Under the pieces are notes generated by a model. It was not told the origin of the DNA and ran no database searches. It saw nothing but the letters and a program-made list of their open reading frames with translations. 64,000 bases of DNA, taken from contig JBBQWV010000008.1 of assembly GCA_038210275.1 (NCBI GenBank), positions 62,001 through 126,000 on the forward strand, read 5' to 3'. Of the stretch, positions 53,343-62,400 are shown in pieces (position 1 is the first letter of the stretch; each line of letters opens with the position of its first letter). Origin of the DNA: PALSA-1296 sp038210275 (lineage in GTDB: Bacteria > Bacteroidota > Ignavibacteria > Palsa-1295). Position numbers and translations under genes: made by a program.

Positions 53343-53945
53343 TTATTTTCGAACTCCCGCTCTCGTTCGTATTTCAGCCGCTATATCCTCGCTGAGTTTT
53401 CCCGTTAGTTTACTCATCGCTGCGGCGATTTCTTCGAACTTGTCGCCGCTGACTTGTTCGGTATATGACGTGCGCTTATCCATAAGGAAATTTATTGCTT
53501 CGCCTTTTGCTACTCCCCACCTTGCCGTCATGGTCAACGTGCCACCTGCGTTTCGCTCGAACTCTGTGACTTCAAGTAAGACCTGAAAATTAGTAATGGC
53601 AGGAGTTTCAGAAGGGAAAAGAGCAATATTATTCGTCGGAATATCCGATGAAAGATCTTCGATCAGCACTCTGGAAAAATTATTCTCCAATGGTTCAGCC
53701 CAGCGGTCATATTCTGCTATCTGTAGTTCATTTGTTGTCGTGCGCTTGACCATCTGCGGGCGGAGTAGATAGTCCGGAAGTGTTAAAGTCCGGATGCCAA
53801 CCGCAATATTTGAATTTACAGCATTATTTTTGCTGATGCCGGTGACGGTGTGTACCGAAGTAAGTGTATAATAATGAGAAGGTTTTGAACTTCCGCAGGC
53901 GGATAAAAAGACTGCTGAAAGAAAAAATACTAAATATATTTTCAT
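53343..53945 (-). CDS. PqiC/YmbA-like ABC-transport auxiliary lipoprotein
   Basis: About 200 residues from the ATG at 53945, with a lipobox (FLSAC). HYYTLTSV at the mature start, VGIRTLTLPDYLLRPQMV and AEYDRWAEPLENNFSRVLIEDL are hallmarks of the family associated with MCE transport systems. It sits on the periplasmic side of the outer membrane and would receive or hand over lipid. Last gene of the Mla operon, 4 nt after mlaD. Confidence 0.85.
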   Translation of the reverse strand: MKIYLVFFLSAVFLSACGSSKPSHYYTLTSVHTVTGISKNNAVNSNIAVGIRTLTLPDYLLRPQMVKRTTTNELQIAEYDRWAEPLENNFSRVLIEDLSSDIPTNNIALFPSETPAITNFQVLLEVTEFERNAGGTLTMTARWGVAKGEAINFLMDKRTSYTEQVSGDKFEEIAAAMSKLTGKLSEDIAAEIRTRAGVRK

Positions 53946-53949
53946 AAAA

Positions 53950-54903
53950 TTATTTTCCGTAAAGTATATCGCTTGGATGTTGCTGCAAATAATCAATCAG
54001 ATTTCGCATCGAATGCGTAGTCGTAAGAACTTCCTGAAGGGTTTGTTTCATGAGATATTGATTTTCGATAGAAAGATCTTGCCACCGTTTCACCAGTTTA
54101 TTAAATTCACTAAGCGAAGTTGTTGCTGCTGAAGTTGTGGTATTCACACCTTCTGAGATTTTCGTGCCGATCGTATCCATCCGTTTTGCAAGCGCACCGA
54201 TGCTATTGACATTCGTATTGATATTTTCGATAAGTGGTTGAAGTTTTAATTTCATAAAAAAAGTATCAATCCCGCCGAATGTATGCTGAATCGAATTCCC
54301 TATTTCTGCAAAGTGAACCTGCCCTACTTCTTTGACTATCTGTTGTAAACTTTGCTCCAATTCTTCACCCTTTGTCGGAATGGAAGGTATTTCTTTATAT
54401 TTTTTATTAATGCCTGCAAATATTGCCTGAGTCTCAGGAAAATAATCCACGATGATCATTTTTTGTGAGACGACAAAACTTTGGCTCTGTAATTGCGCAC
54501 GTAATCCTCGCTGCACCATGTCGTCAATACCATTGACCTTAGGCTTTAAAATTCCTTCGGACATTGCTTCACGGATTGTGCCGCCGACTGTTTCGATAAT
54601 TACTTCGACAGCAAAATCTCCATTCTCGTGCATCATCGGATTAATTTCGGTAACAGAGCCGATCTGTACACCGCGAATTTTCACTGGCGCACCCGTATTG
54701 AGTCCATCAACCGAACCACGAAAATAAATCGCATACTTCGTTTTGTCCTTAAAGAAATCTCCGCTGCCGAAGACAAGAAAGACAACGATGATGAGTCCTA
54801 TTGCCCCGAGCATGAATGCTCCGATAAGCCGGGCATTCACACCCGCATGGATGCTCTGAGAACTTGGCAACGGTTTGGAAGTCTCCACTATTTTACTGCT
54901 CAT
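53950..54903 (-). CDS. mlaD: MlaD-like MCE-domain protein
   Basis: 317 residues. One transmembrane helix (about residues 28-48) is followed by the MCE domain (TKYAIYFRGSVDGLNTGAPV, KIRGVQIGSVTEI) and a long helical C-terminal part that could form the hydrophobic tube of MCE hexamers. It binds lipid between the inner membrane ABC transporter and the periplasm. Its ATG overlaps the MlaF stop by 4 bp. Confidence 0.9.
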   Translation of the reverse strand: MSSKIVETSKPLPSSQSIHAGVNARLIGAFMLGAIGLIIVVFLVFGSGDFFKDKTKYAIYFRGSVDGLNTGAPVKIRGVQIGSVTEINPMMHENGDFAVEVIIETVGGTIREAMSEGILKPKVNGIDDMVQRGLRAQLQSQSFVVSQKMIIVDYFPETQAIFAGINKKYKEIPSIPTKGEELEQSLQQIVKEVGQVHFAEIGNSIQHTFGGIDTFFMKLKLQPLIENINTNVNSIGALAKRMDTIGTKISEGVNTTTSAATTSLSEFNKLVKRWQDLSIENQYLMKQTLQEVLTTTHSMRNLIDYLQQHPSDILYGK

Positions 54904-55706
54904 TGTTCACCTCGTGTTAAAAATTCTCTGATGATCGGTTGCGGCGGATTTTCCAATAACTCTTTCGGACTTCCGTACCCGATCATTGTTTTTGTATTTG
55001 CATCCAGAAAAACCGAATTATCGCCGATTGCAAATATACTCGGCAATTCATGCGTGACTACAACAATAGTTGTTCCCATACTTTCCTTGATCTCTAAAAT
55101 GAGATCATCTAAATTGCGCGAGCTGATCGGATCCAAGCCTGCCGATGGTTCGTCAAAAAAAAGAATTTCCGGATCAAGCGCCATAGCCCGTGCAAGTCCG
55201 GCACGCTTTCGCATACCGCCGCTGATATCCGATGGATAAAATTCTTCGAAGCCGCTTAATCCGACCAGAGATAATTTTAGATACGCAATATCTTTGATCT
55301 CTGATTTGGAAAGTCTGGTATATCGTTCAAGCACCGTCGCAATATTCTCCGAAAGCGTCATCGAACTCCATAATGCGCCGCTTTGATAGAGAATTCCAAA
55401 ACGACGCATCATTTGCTGACGCTCTTTTTCTGTCGAACCCCAAAAATCCATTTTTTCATAAAAGATGCTTCCGGCAGCCGGTCGGATCAAGCCGATGCAA
55501 TGTCGCAATAATGTACTTTTGCCACAGCCGCTGGAACCCATCACAATGAACACTTCTCCGCGATAAATATCAAAGTTCAAATCGTGTTGGATCACGAGAC
55601 CATCATACGCCATTGTCAGATCGCGCACTCGAATATGCACCTCACGCGATTCGCCTGGCGTATTTGCCGCAGAAGTTGTTTGCAATATCGTTGCCGCTTC
55701 GTTCAC
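54900..55706 (-). CDS. mlaF: MlaF-like ABC transporter ATPase
   Basis: 268 residues. Walker A GSSGCGKST, Q-loop ILYQSGALWSSM, signature ISGGMRKRAGLARAM, Walker B ILFFDEPSAGLDP and the switch His in VVTHEL are all present, with the SGGM signature typical of the Mla family. It powers phospholipid or related lipid transport with MlaE. GTG start directly after the MlaE stop. Confidence 0.93.
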   Translation of the reverse strand: MNEAATILQTTSAANTPGESREVHIRVRDLTMAYDGLVIQHDLNFDIYRGEVFIVMGSSGCGKSTLLRHCIGLIRPAAGSIFYEKMDFWGSTEKERQQMMRRFGILYQSGALWSSMTLSENIATVLERYTRLSKSEIKDIAYLKLSLVGLSGFEEFYPSDISGGMRKRAGLARAMALDPEILFFDEPSAGLDPISSRNLDDLILEIKESMGTTIVVVTHELPSIFAIGDNSVFLDANTKTMIGYGSPKELLENPPQPIIREFLTRGEQ

Positions 55707-56921
55707 TTAAACTCCGAGTACGTTATAAATATATGTTGTTACCGCCGCAGCCATTACGACAGTGATTATTCCTACCACAACCGCAGATGTGGTTGCCACG
55801 CCTACTGACTGAGCGCTTTTACCGCAATGAATTCCGTGCAGACAGCCTGCATACGCAATCAGAATTCCATAAATAAAACTTTTAATGAGTCCGAGTCCGA
55901 ATTGCATCGGTGTTAGTATCATTTTCGCTTCCGTAACAAATTGCAGGAAGCTAATGCCGAGCATGAGCTGCGCGATAATTGCGCCGCCTAAGATGCCCAT
56001 AAATATAGCATAAAGCGAAAGCAGTGGTGTCATCACTGCCAACGAAAAAATTCTGGGCAGCACAAGAAAATCCATCGGTGATATACCTGTTGTCTTTAGT
56101 GCATCTACTTCTTCATTCACCGTCATTGTTCCGATCTGCGCGGCAAATGCAGCGCCGCAGCGCCCTGCAAGAATAATCGCTGTCATCATCGGTCCCATCT
56201 CGCGCGCCATTGCAATCCCGACAAGATCGGCAACATATATTTCCGCGCCAAACATTTTTAGTTGCGCTGCGCCGATGAAGGCAAGAATAATTCCGAAAAG
56301 AAAACTGATCAGCGTAACGATGGGCACGGAGTTCGCGCTGCAATCACGAAGAATTTGCAGCAGATCAACCATGCGGAAATGCGCTTTGCCGCGAAAGAAT
56401 CTCCCGAAGCTCTTCATGAGTTCGCCGATGAACTCCAGCGTATCTTCGAAGGTATGCGTCCATCGCAAAGAAGAAAAACCTAAAGCAAGAAGAATGGAAG
56501 AATGCTTTTTATAAACAGGCATTTCAGCATCCGTTTTGCCGGCACTGCCTGATAATGCAAGAAGTTTTTGAATGCCAAGAGGAAGCTGCGAAATATCGAT
56601 CGCAATATTTTTTTCATGCGCTTCATCTCTTGTTCTTTTTAAGAAAGAGACGAGACTGGAATCCCAGAATGCTAATCCATCTTGAGAAAATGTGATGCTT
56701 CGCACATCGCCGATCGGATGCTTCGGATCAAAGAGTGTTGCCGGATGCCCGGAGCCGCTGCCCATACGCCACTCGCCGCCCAGAGAAACGGTCACAGCAT
56801 CGCCATCACCTGATGACGGTGAAATTTTGAACAGTGTTTCCTGCTCCGAACGATGAAAATGAAAATGCTGCAATGTCTGGTTCTGTGAATTCTGGTTTAA
56901 CCGACTGCCAGGGAATAGCAA
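55707..56921 (-). CDS. mlaE: MlaE-like permease with fused N-terminal STAS domain
   Basis: 404 residues. Residues 30-125 form a STAS-like domain (VTVSLGGEWRMG, FSQDGLAFWDSSLVSFL), as in the separate MlaB subunit. The rest is an MlaE permease with five or six membrane helices and the motif VALDALKTTGISPMDFLVLPR (here NEEVDALKTTGISPMDFL). No separate MlaB or MlaC gene is present. TTG start, 5 nt after a TATATTTG -7 element, so translation may begin almost at the transcript end. Confidence 0.88.
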   Translation of the reverse strand: MLFPGSRLNQNSQNQTLQHFHFHRSEQETLFKISPSSGDGDAVTVSLGGEWRMGSGSGHPATLFDPKHPIGDVRSITFSQDGLAFWDSSLVSFLKRTRDEAHEKNIAIDISQLPLGIQKLLALSGSAGKTDAEMPVYKKHSSILLALGFSSLRWTHTFEDTLEFIGELMKSFGRFFRGKAHFRMVDLLQILRDCSANSVPIVTLISFLFGIILAFIGAAQLKMFGAEIYVADLVGIAMAREMGPMMTAIILAGRCGAAFAAQIGTMTVNEEVDALKTTGISPMDFLVLPRIFSLAVMTPLLSLYAIFMGILGGAIIAQLMLGISFLQFVTEAKMILTPMQFGLGLIKSFIYGILIAYAGCLHGIHCGKSAQSVGVATTSAVVVGIITVVMAAAVTTYIYNVLGV

Positions 56922-56926
56922 TCAGG

Positions 56927-56934
56927 CAAATATA
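56927..56934 (-). promoter_or_regulatory. -7 element TATATTTG for the Mla operon (minus strand)
   Basis: Reverse complement of CAAATATA; its 3' end is 5 nt from the TTG start of mlaE. Confidence 0.5.
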
Positions 56935-56981
56935 ACAAGACTTCGGAGAGATAGTTTAGCCCTAAAGCTGATGTTTTCTCC

Positions 56982-57010
56982 AGTGGGACGGACTCTTAGT
57001 CCGTCCGTCT
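56982..57010. repeat. Half-copy of the GGACGGACT palindrome family
   Basis: AGTGGGACGGACTCTTAGTC then CGTCCGTC is one arm of the cruciform seen complete at 40310-40366, with one extra base in the GGACT-TTAGTCC centre. It lies between divergent-strand neighbours (both leftward) and may end the upstream transcript. Confidence 0.6.
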
Positions 57011-57021
57011 TGGATACTAAT

Positions 57022-57951
57022 TCAATACACTTCAAAATGCGCACTCAAATTCCCAAGCCGCGCAAAATAATGCCCGCTCCCAAATCGCGATGATGGCAAG
57101 CTATACTGCGTTATCTCCGAAGGAATTTCCTCCCTTGCCGCTTCTCTTCCAAGGATGTCGTAGATGAAGAGAGTTTGAGGATGACTCGATGAGGGGAGGG
57201 TGAAATTTATTTGGTGGTCGGGTATGGAAGTTGAGACAGAGAAGCTTTGGTTCTTTATAATAGATTGTACTGAGTTGACAAGATCAGGACTAACAAATGT
57301 AATCGAACAATTGTAAGATGTCGTATCTGGAAGAAGATGATCAAAACCGTATCCTTTATGCCATTGGCCATGATGCGGTCCAGGATCATTTTTACAAAAA
57401 TCCCACCATGAATGAGAATAAGCAACTCCTATTATACTTTTCATGAAGATACCGCCGTTGCTGCTTGCTGATAGAATACTATCTCCAACTGAAAAATCTA
57501 AGGAAGAAATGTTTATTGAATTACTCACACATCCATAAAAATTCTGATAATCCGCACCTGTATAGCTCATAAAAAAATCGTGTATCTTGCCGTTAAGACT
57601 ATCCAATGAAAAAGTAATCTTGTTTGTTGCATTGCAGTAATTAGATTGCCCAGGACTATAGGAATATTCTATAGAAATAGTGTTATCTATTCGCGAATAA
57701 TTTGTGATAGAATATCCGTAACCTCCTGAATAATCTAACCACCTGAGACCACCATCATTATCAGACACTGTGTCCCTTGTGCCTTCATTTGGACAATCAC
57801 TATATTGATAGTAGGTCTCCGCAAAAGGAACTGCAAAAGTTATCTTTTTTGGGAGCCATTTTACTTGGGCAAAACCATCATTTGTTCCGGGCATAAAAAA
57901 ACTAATTAAAGCCAGGACTAATAACACAAGGGTATTATGTATCTCTTTCAT
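57022..57951 (-). CDS. Small T9SS-secreted protein of unknown function
   Basis: 309 residues with a signal peptide ending GFAQ. The middle is beta-rich with many Tyr, Ser, Asn and three Cys pairs; no enzyme family is recognised. The C-terminus (HPQTLFIYDILGREAAREEI and HYFARLGNLSAHFEVY) fits a T9SS sorting domain, including the IYDILGRE motif. A TATATTTG element lies 4 nt before its ATG. Confidence 0.75.
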   Translation of the reverse strand: MKEIHNTLVLLVLALISFFMPGTNDGFAQVKWLPKKITFAVPFAETYYQYSDCPNEGTRDTVSDNDGGLRWLDYSGGYGYSITNYSRIDNTISIEYSYSPGQSNYCNATNKITFSLDSLNGKIHDFFMSYTGADYQNFYGCVSNSINISSLDFSVGDSILSASSNGGIFMKSIIGVAYSHSWWDFCKNDPGPHHGQWHKGYGFDHLLPDTTSYNCSITFVSPDLVNSVQSIIKNQSFSVSTSIPDHQINFTLPSSSHPQTLFIYDILGREAAREEIPSEITQYSLPSSRFGSGHYFARLGNLSAHFEVY

Positions 57952-57955
57952 CCAA

Positions 57956-57963
57956 CAAATATA
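57956..57963 (-). promoter_or_regulatory. -7 element TATATTTG (minus strand), 4 nt before start codon
   Basis: Reverse complement of CAAATATA; the closest -7/start spacing in the window, implying a leaderless or nearly leaderless mRNA. Confidence 0.55.
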
Positions 57964-58031
57964 CGCAATTCCGCACCATTTTCCAAATAATTCATAGGGC
58001 AGAATTTTATGACCTGAAACCTAATGCGCAA

Positions 58032-58090
58032 CAATCCGTGAGAAGATTCCTCAGTCGTCGCTTCGCAACTCCTTCGGAATGAGATGCTAA
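58032..58090. repeat. Family A-like repeat (TCATTCCGAAGGAG...GAATCTTCTCAC)
   Basis: Reverse complement reads CATCTCATTCCGAAGGAG, then TTGCGAAGCGACGACTGAGG, then AATCTTCTCACGG. It is related to the TCATTCCGAACGGAG start of 28372-28510. Confidence 0.6.
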
Positions 58091-58141
58091 CTGAATATGC
58101 CATTCGGGATTTTTTCCATTTTATCTTTTGTCTTTAATAGC

Positions 58142-59404
58142 ATGAAGAAGATCTCAATTTTACTTAGCTTATTCCTTATCCTCGCATCCTCAGCTTTTGC
58201 CCAATCTAAACTCCTTATCCCAATGGATTTAGAGCAGAACGATCATTTGAAGGCGTATGGTATTACCTATTGGGCGCTGACCAAGGGCATTAATGTTGAC
58301 TGGCTTTTAAACTATCGCGGCGGCAGTTTCATGGCGGATTACGACGACCTCCTCGCTGCTGAATGCCGCATACGCGGAGTGCGTTTCGAGAAGCTCGATG
58401 GTGCAAGTGCACAATCAATTTATGCACTTGTTCAATCCGAAGCAAAGAATATGGATGCGGTGAAACTTGAAAAAGCTCCGAAGATCGCCGTCTATGTGCC
58501 GCCCGGATTCCAGCCCTGGGATGATGCTGTGACGCTTGCACTTGATTATGCGGAAGTGCCCTACGAAAAAATTTGGGATGAAGAAGTTCTCTCCGGTAAA
58601 CTTGCTAAATACGATTGGCTGCATTTGCATCATGAAGATTTCACCGGGCAGTACGGAAAATTTTATGGCAGCGCAAGGTTCGATCCGTGGTATCAGGCGC
58701 AAGTCCGTTTGCTTGAAGGAGAGGCAAGGAAACTTGGATTTACAAAAGTCAGCGAGTTAAAAAAAGCTGTTGCGCGAAAAATAAAAGATTACGTTGCTAA
58801 TGGCGGATTCATGTTCGCTATGTGTTCGGCAACCGATAGTTATGATATTGCGCTCTCTGCCGAGAATACCGATATTTGCGATGCTGTTTTCGATGGCGAT
58901 CCGATGGACCCGGATTTTGCTTCGAAGCTTGATTTCAAAAAAACATTTGCCTTCGAGAATTTCAGACTCGAAACTTCTCCGATGGTTTATGAATATTCGG
59001 ATATTGACATACAGCCAAATGAGATCGGCACCGAAGAGAATGATTACTTTACGCTTTTTGATTTCAGCGCAAAGTTTGATCCTGTGCCATCCATGCTGAC
59101 GCAAGATCACGTCAATGTTATCAAAGGCTTCATGGGGCAAACAACGATGTTCCACAAACGCTTCGTCAAAAAGAATACGACGATCCTTGCAGAGAATAAC
59201 GGCACGGATTTTGTCCGCTATCTCTACTCCAATTACGGCAGAGGCTTTTTTGCATTTTATGGCGGACACGATCCCGAAGATTACCAACATAAAGTAGGCG
59301 ACCCCGCCACCGATCTTCGCCTCCACAAACAAAGCCCCGGCTACCGACTGATCCTCAATAACGTGCTCTTCCCGGCAGCAAAGAAGAAGAAGCTGAAGAC
59401 GTAA
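58142..59404 (+). CDS. Secreted amidotransferase-like protein (often named asparagine synthetase B)
   Basis: About 420 residues from the ATG at 58142, giving a clean signal peptide ending SAFAQ. KIAVYVPPGFQPWDDAVTLALDY and YVANGGFMFAMCSATDSYDIA resemble class I glutamine-amidotransferase/ThuA-like folds, with Cys in MCSATD at the nucleophile elbow. Homologs in Bacteroidota carry the label asparagine synthetase B, but no synthetase domain is present and the protein is exported, so that label is doubtful. GFFAFYGGHDPEDYQH near the end is a conserved-looking motif. Confidence 0.65.
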   Translation: MKKISILLSLFLILASSAFAQSKLLIPMDLEQNDHLKAYGITYWALTKGINVDWLLNYRGGSFMADYDDLLAAECRIRGVRFEKLDGASAQSIYALVQSEAKNMDAVKLEKAPKIAVYVPPGFQPWDDAVTLALDYAEVPYEKIWDEEVLSGKLAKYDWLHLHHEDFTGQYGKFYGSARFDPWYQAQVRLLEGEARKLGFTKVSELKKAVARKIKDYVANGGFMFAMCSATDSYDIALSAENTDICDAVFDGDPMDPDFASKLDFKKTFAFENFRLETSPMVYEYSDIDIQPNEIGTEENDYFTLFDFSAKFDPVPSMLTQDHVNVIKGFMGQTTMFHKRFVKKNTTILAENNGTDFVRYLYSNYGRGFFAFYGGHDPEDYQHKVGDPATDLRLHKQSPGYRLILNNVLFPAAKKKKLKT

Positions 59405-59432
59405 TTGGAAAGGCTGAAGGCTGAAGGATGAA

Positions 59433-59484
59433 AAATCCAGTGTCATTGCTTCGTCGACCTAAAGCTCTTCTCGTAATGACAGTC
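59433..59484. repeat. Degenerate family B repeat
   Basis: TGTCATTGCTTCGTCGACC and AAAGCTCTTCTCGTAATGACA give inverted ends TGTCATT/AATGACA and an AAAGCTC core like GGGCTTTAGCC. It ends just before the leftward gene stop and may serve as its terminator. Confidence 0.55.
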
Positions 59485-59488
59485 TGAG

Positions 59489-62400
59489 TTACTTCTCTTT
59501 TACAAACGTCGTCACAAGATGCGACGCCCCTGCATTGATCTTCACATAATATGCAGCAGAAGGGAGATTGCTAATATCTACTGAAATTCCGCTTCTGCCT
59601 TGGGGATGCACGTTATGCGAACGAAGAACTATATTACCTTTTGCATCGGAGATCGTGATGTTGCAATCCTCTGCTTTTATCGTATTAATATCAAGCGTGA
59701 TTTCTCCGCGTGCCGGATTGGGATAAACACCAAGTAATCTGGCAGCAAGATCGTCATTCATTGCACTCTGAATAGTACGTTCGCCGCATGCAAAATTATA
59801 GAGAACTGAATCACTTGGCTTATCGGTAGAAAGCGCTATGCAATTCTCGTAGTCGGCATTGTAACTATTAAATCGAACGCCGGAAAGAGAGAATGTGCTG
59901 ATGCTATCTTTTGTAAGATACACTTTATAGGAAAGTTCTGCCAACACTCCTTTCGGCGCCACGACAGGATTTCCGGTAAATGTAAGTGTATTGCCTATAA
60001 TAGAAATGGAACTTGTGCTCTTGGCAAAAAGATATGTGAGCATATCAGGATTGGTTGCCGAAAATGTTGCTTCCAAAGTTGTAAGATCACTCGGCAAACT
60101 ATCTGCTATGATTCTCACTTTTGCAGTATCGCCAGCATGATGTCCGTCACTGGCCACTTCGAAGCGTAAGGGATATTTTTTCGGATATGAATATTCTCGT
60201 GTCAAAACAATGGGCGTAATCACCGTATCACCTGTACAGGAGACATTGAGTTTTGCGGACGAACGAGGTTTGCCTCCTGCTGTATCGAGTGTTGTTGCAA
60301 CTTGTAATATAATTTTTTCTCCCGGTTGAACAATGATCGGGAATGTCTTTTCCCCAATCAAAAATCCGGCATCAGATAATGCCGCGCTTTCGATCGTCAA
60401 TGTATCGCATCCTTGATTGGTAAAGATGACCACAGAATCGGGTGCCCCACAAAGTGTCGTTGTTCCAAAATCTATTGCAGATAAAGATTGATTCAACCGG
60501 CGTTTGCCAGGCGTGACCATTCCCGATATTGCAAGCATCGTATCGCGAGATATTCCGAACCGAGAACGATAGCGAAGCCGGTATGAGCCGAGACATTGTC
60601 CATGTTTCTGCGGCAGAAAATAGACATGAATATGAATACTATCTCCAGGCAATAATGCTTTCTCAGATCCTGCGGAAGAAATAAAATCAGCATCGCCGCT
60701 TTCTCCTAACGGAGTAACAAAAAGCGTATCACACCCTAAGTTCGTGTAGTTGATCTCTGCAGAATCATTCGAGCAGAAAGAGACAGGATTAAACGAAAAA
60801 TCCGAAGCCGAGAGCGAGAGAAGACTTGACCCTTCAACTCCGACTCCATGCAGGGAAAGATCGAAAGAGTCTTTCACTCCGGAGCGTTCAGTAAGGAAAT
60901 GCGGTTGTATCACATAAGGTCCAACGCCCGGTGAATTAAAATGGAAACGGAGGAAGACCGAACTATTCGGCGGCAGAATAATAGGATACTGAAGCGGATC
61001 AATAGTAAAACCTTGACCAAGCGCTACGGGACCCGATAGTATTCGCAGCGTATCACAGCCGGGATTCGTCAGGATAATAGTCGTATCCCGTAATGGATCG
61101 CACGTTGTAACGTTTCCAAAATCAACAAGTGCATTCTGCACTAAAGCTCCTGCTACTGAAGAGTTGATCTTTCCATTAATGAGCAGAGAAAGATTTTGCA
61201 CAATGCCTTCACGCGAAGTGACAAACTTCGCGCTGCCTTTATAATTACCAACTCCTGATCGAAGGCAATGGAATGTAAGAGTCAACGAACTATCCGGGGG
61301 AAGAATGATTGGGTATTTGATCGGATCCATTCCAAAATCTCCGCCGAGAGATCCCGGTCCTGAAAGAATTTTCAGAGTATCACACGAGCGATTTCTGATC
61401 GTGACGGTAGTATCGCCGAATGGATAACAAGCTGAGACAGTACCAAAACCAATAACAGTGTCGGCTACGAGCGGTCCGGCTTTCGAACGATTGCTTGATC
61501 CTTTTAAGAATACATCGAGATTTGCAGGTGAATATCCCTGCCAATCCACGACAAAAGTAGCGACGGAGCTAAACGTACCGACGACAGAAGGATGGAAATG
61601 AAAATGGATTGTCACCGACCCCCCTGGGGGTATCAGGATCGGAAAGTTTAAAGGATCACGGCTGAAATTTGCGCCGAGATTAACGGTAGCCGAGGTGACT
61701 CGCATCGTATCGCAGCCGAGATTGGTGATCGTCACATCCGAGTCACGATAAGGACTGCAAGCAGAAACAGTATCAAGATTAAGAAACGAATTAAATGCCG
61801 CACCAGAAAAACCCGTTGTCGTCCCTCTTCCATTTATAGATATGCTATGACTAACCTGAATACCTTTCCAATCGGCAGTGATCACATCTGAAGCATTAAA
61901 AAATCCCGGTGCAAACGGATGAAAGTGGTATCTGATCCTTAACGTACTATCAGGTGCGAGGATGACCGGCAATTTTATTGTATCAACGCTGAATGCATTA
62001 CCAAGAGCATACAACACATTTGAAATACGGATCGAATCGCAACCCGTATTTTTTACGAGTATAGTCGTATCGCGATTTCCGCCGCATGGTGAAATCGTAT
62101 CGAATACTACGACCGGTGGAATAAAAACAAATTGAATAGGCGCGGGATTAATAGTGATCCGAATGACAAACGATGTATCCCGGGGCGGTCCGCCTGCTCC
62201 CTGCCAAAGAATGTGAATGGTATCGACGAACGATCCGGTCTGTTTTTTCGAATCAAATATGATCTTTATTGAATCGCGATTCCCGTTGTTGATAATATTC
62301 GGCAATGTTTTTGTCGGATTCAACGTGAAGAGTGCGGAATCAGGACCGGCTATAGATGCTTTAATAATATAGTACGACTTGCAATGACTGGCAAGCGTAG

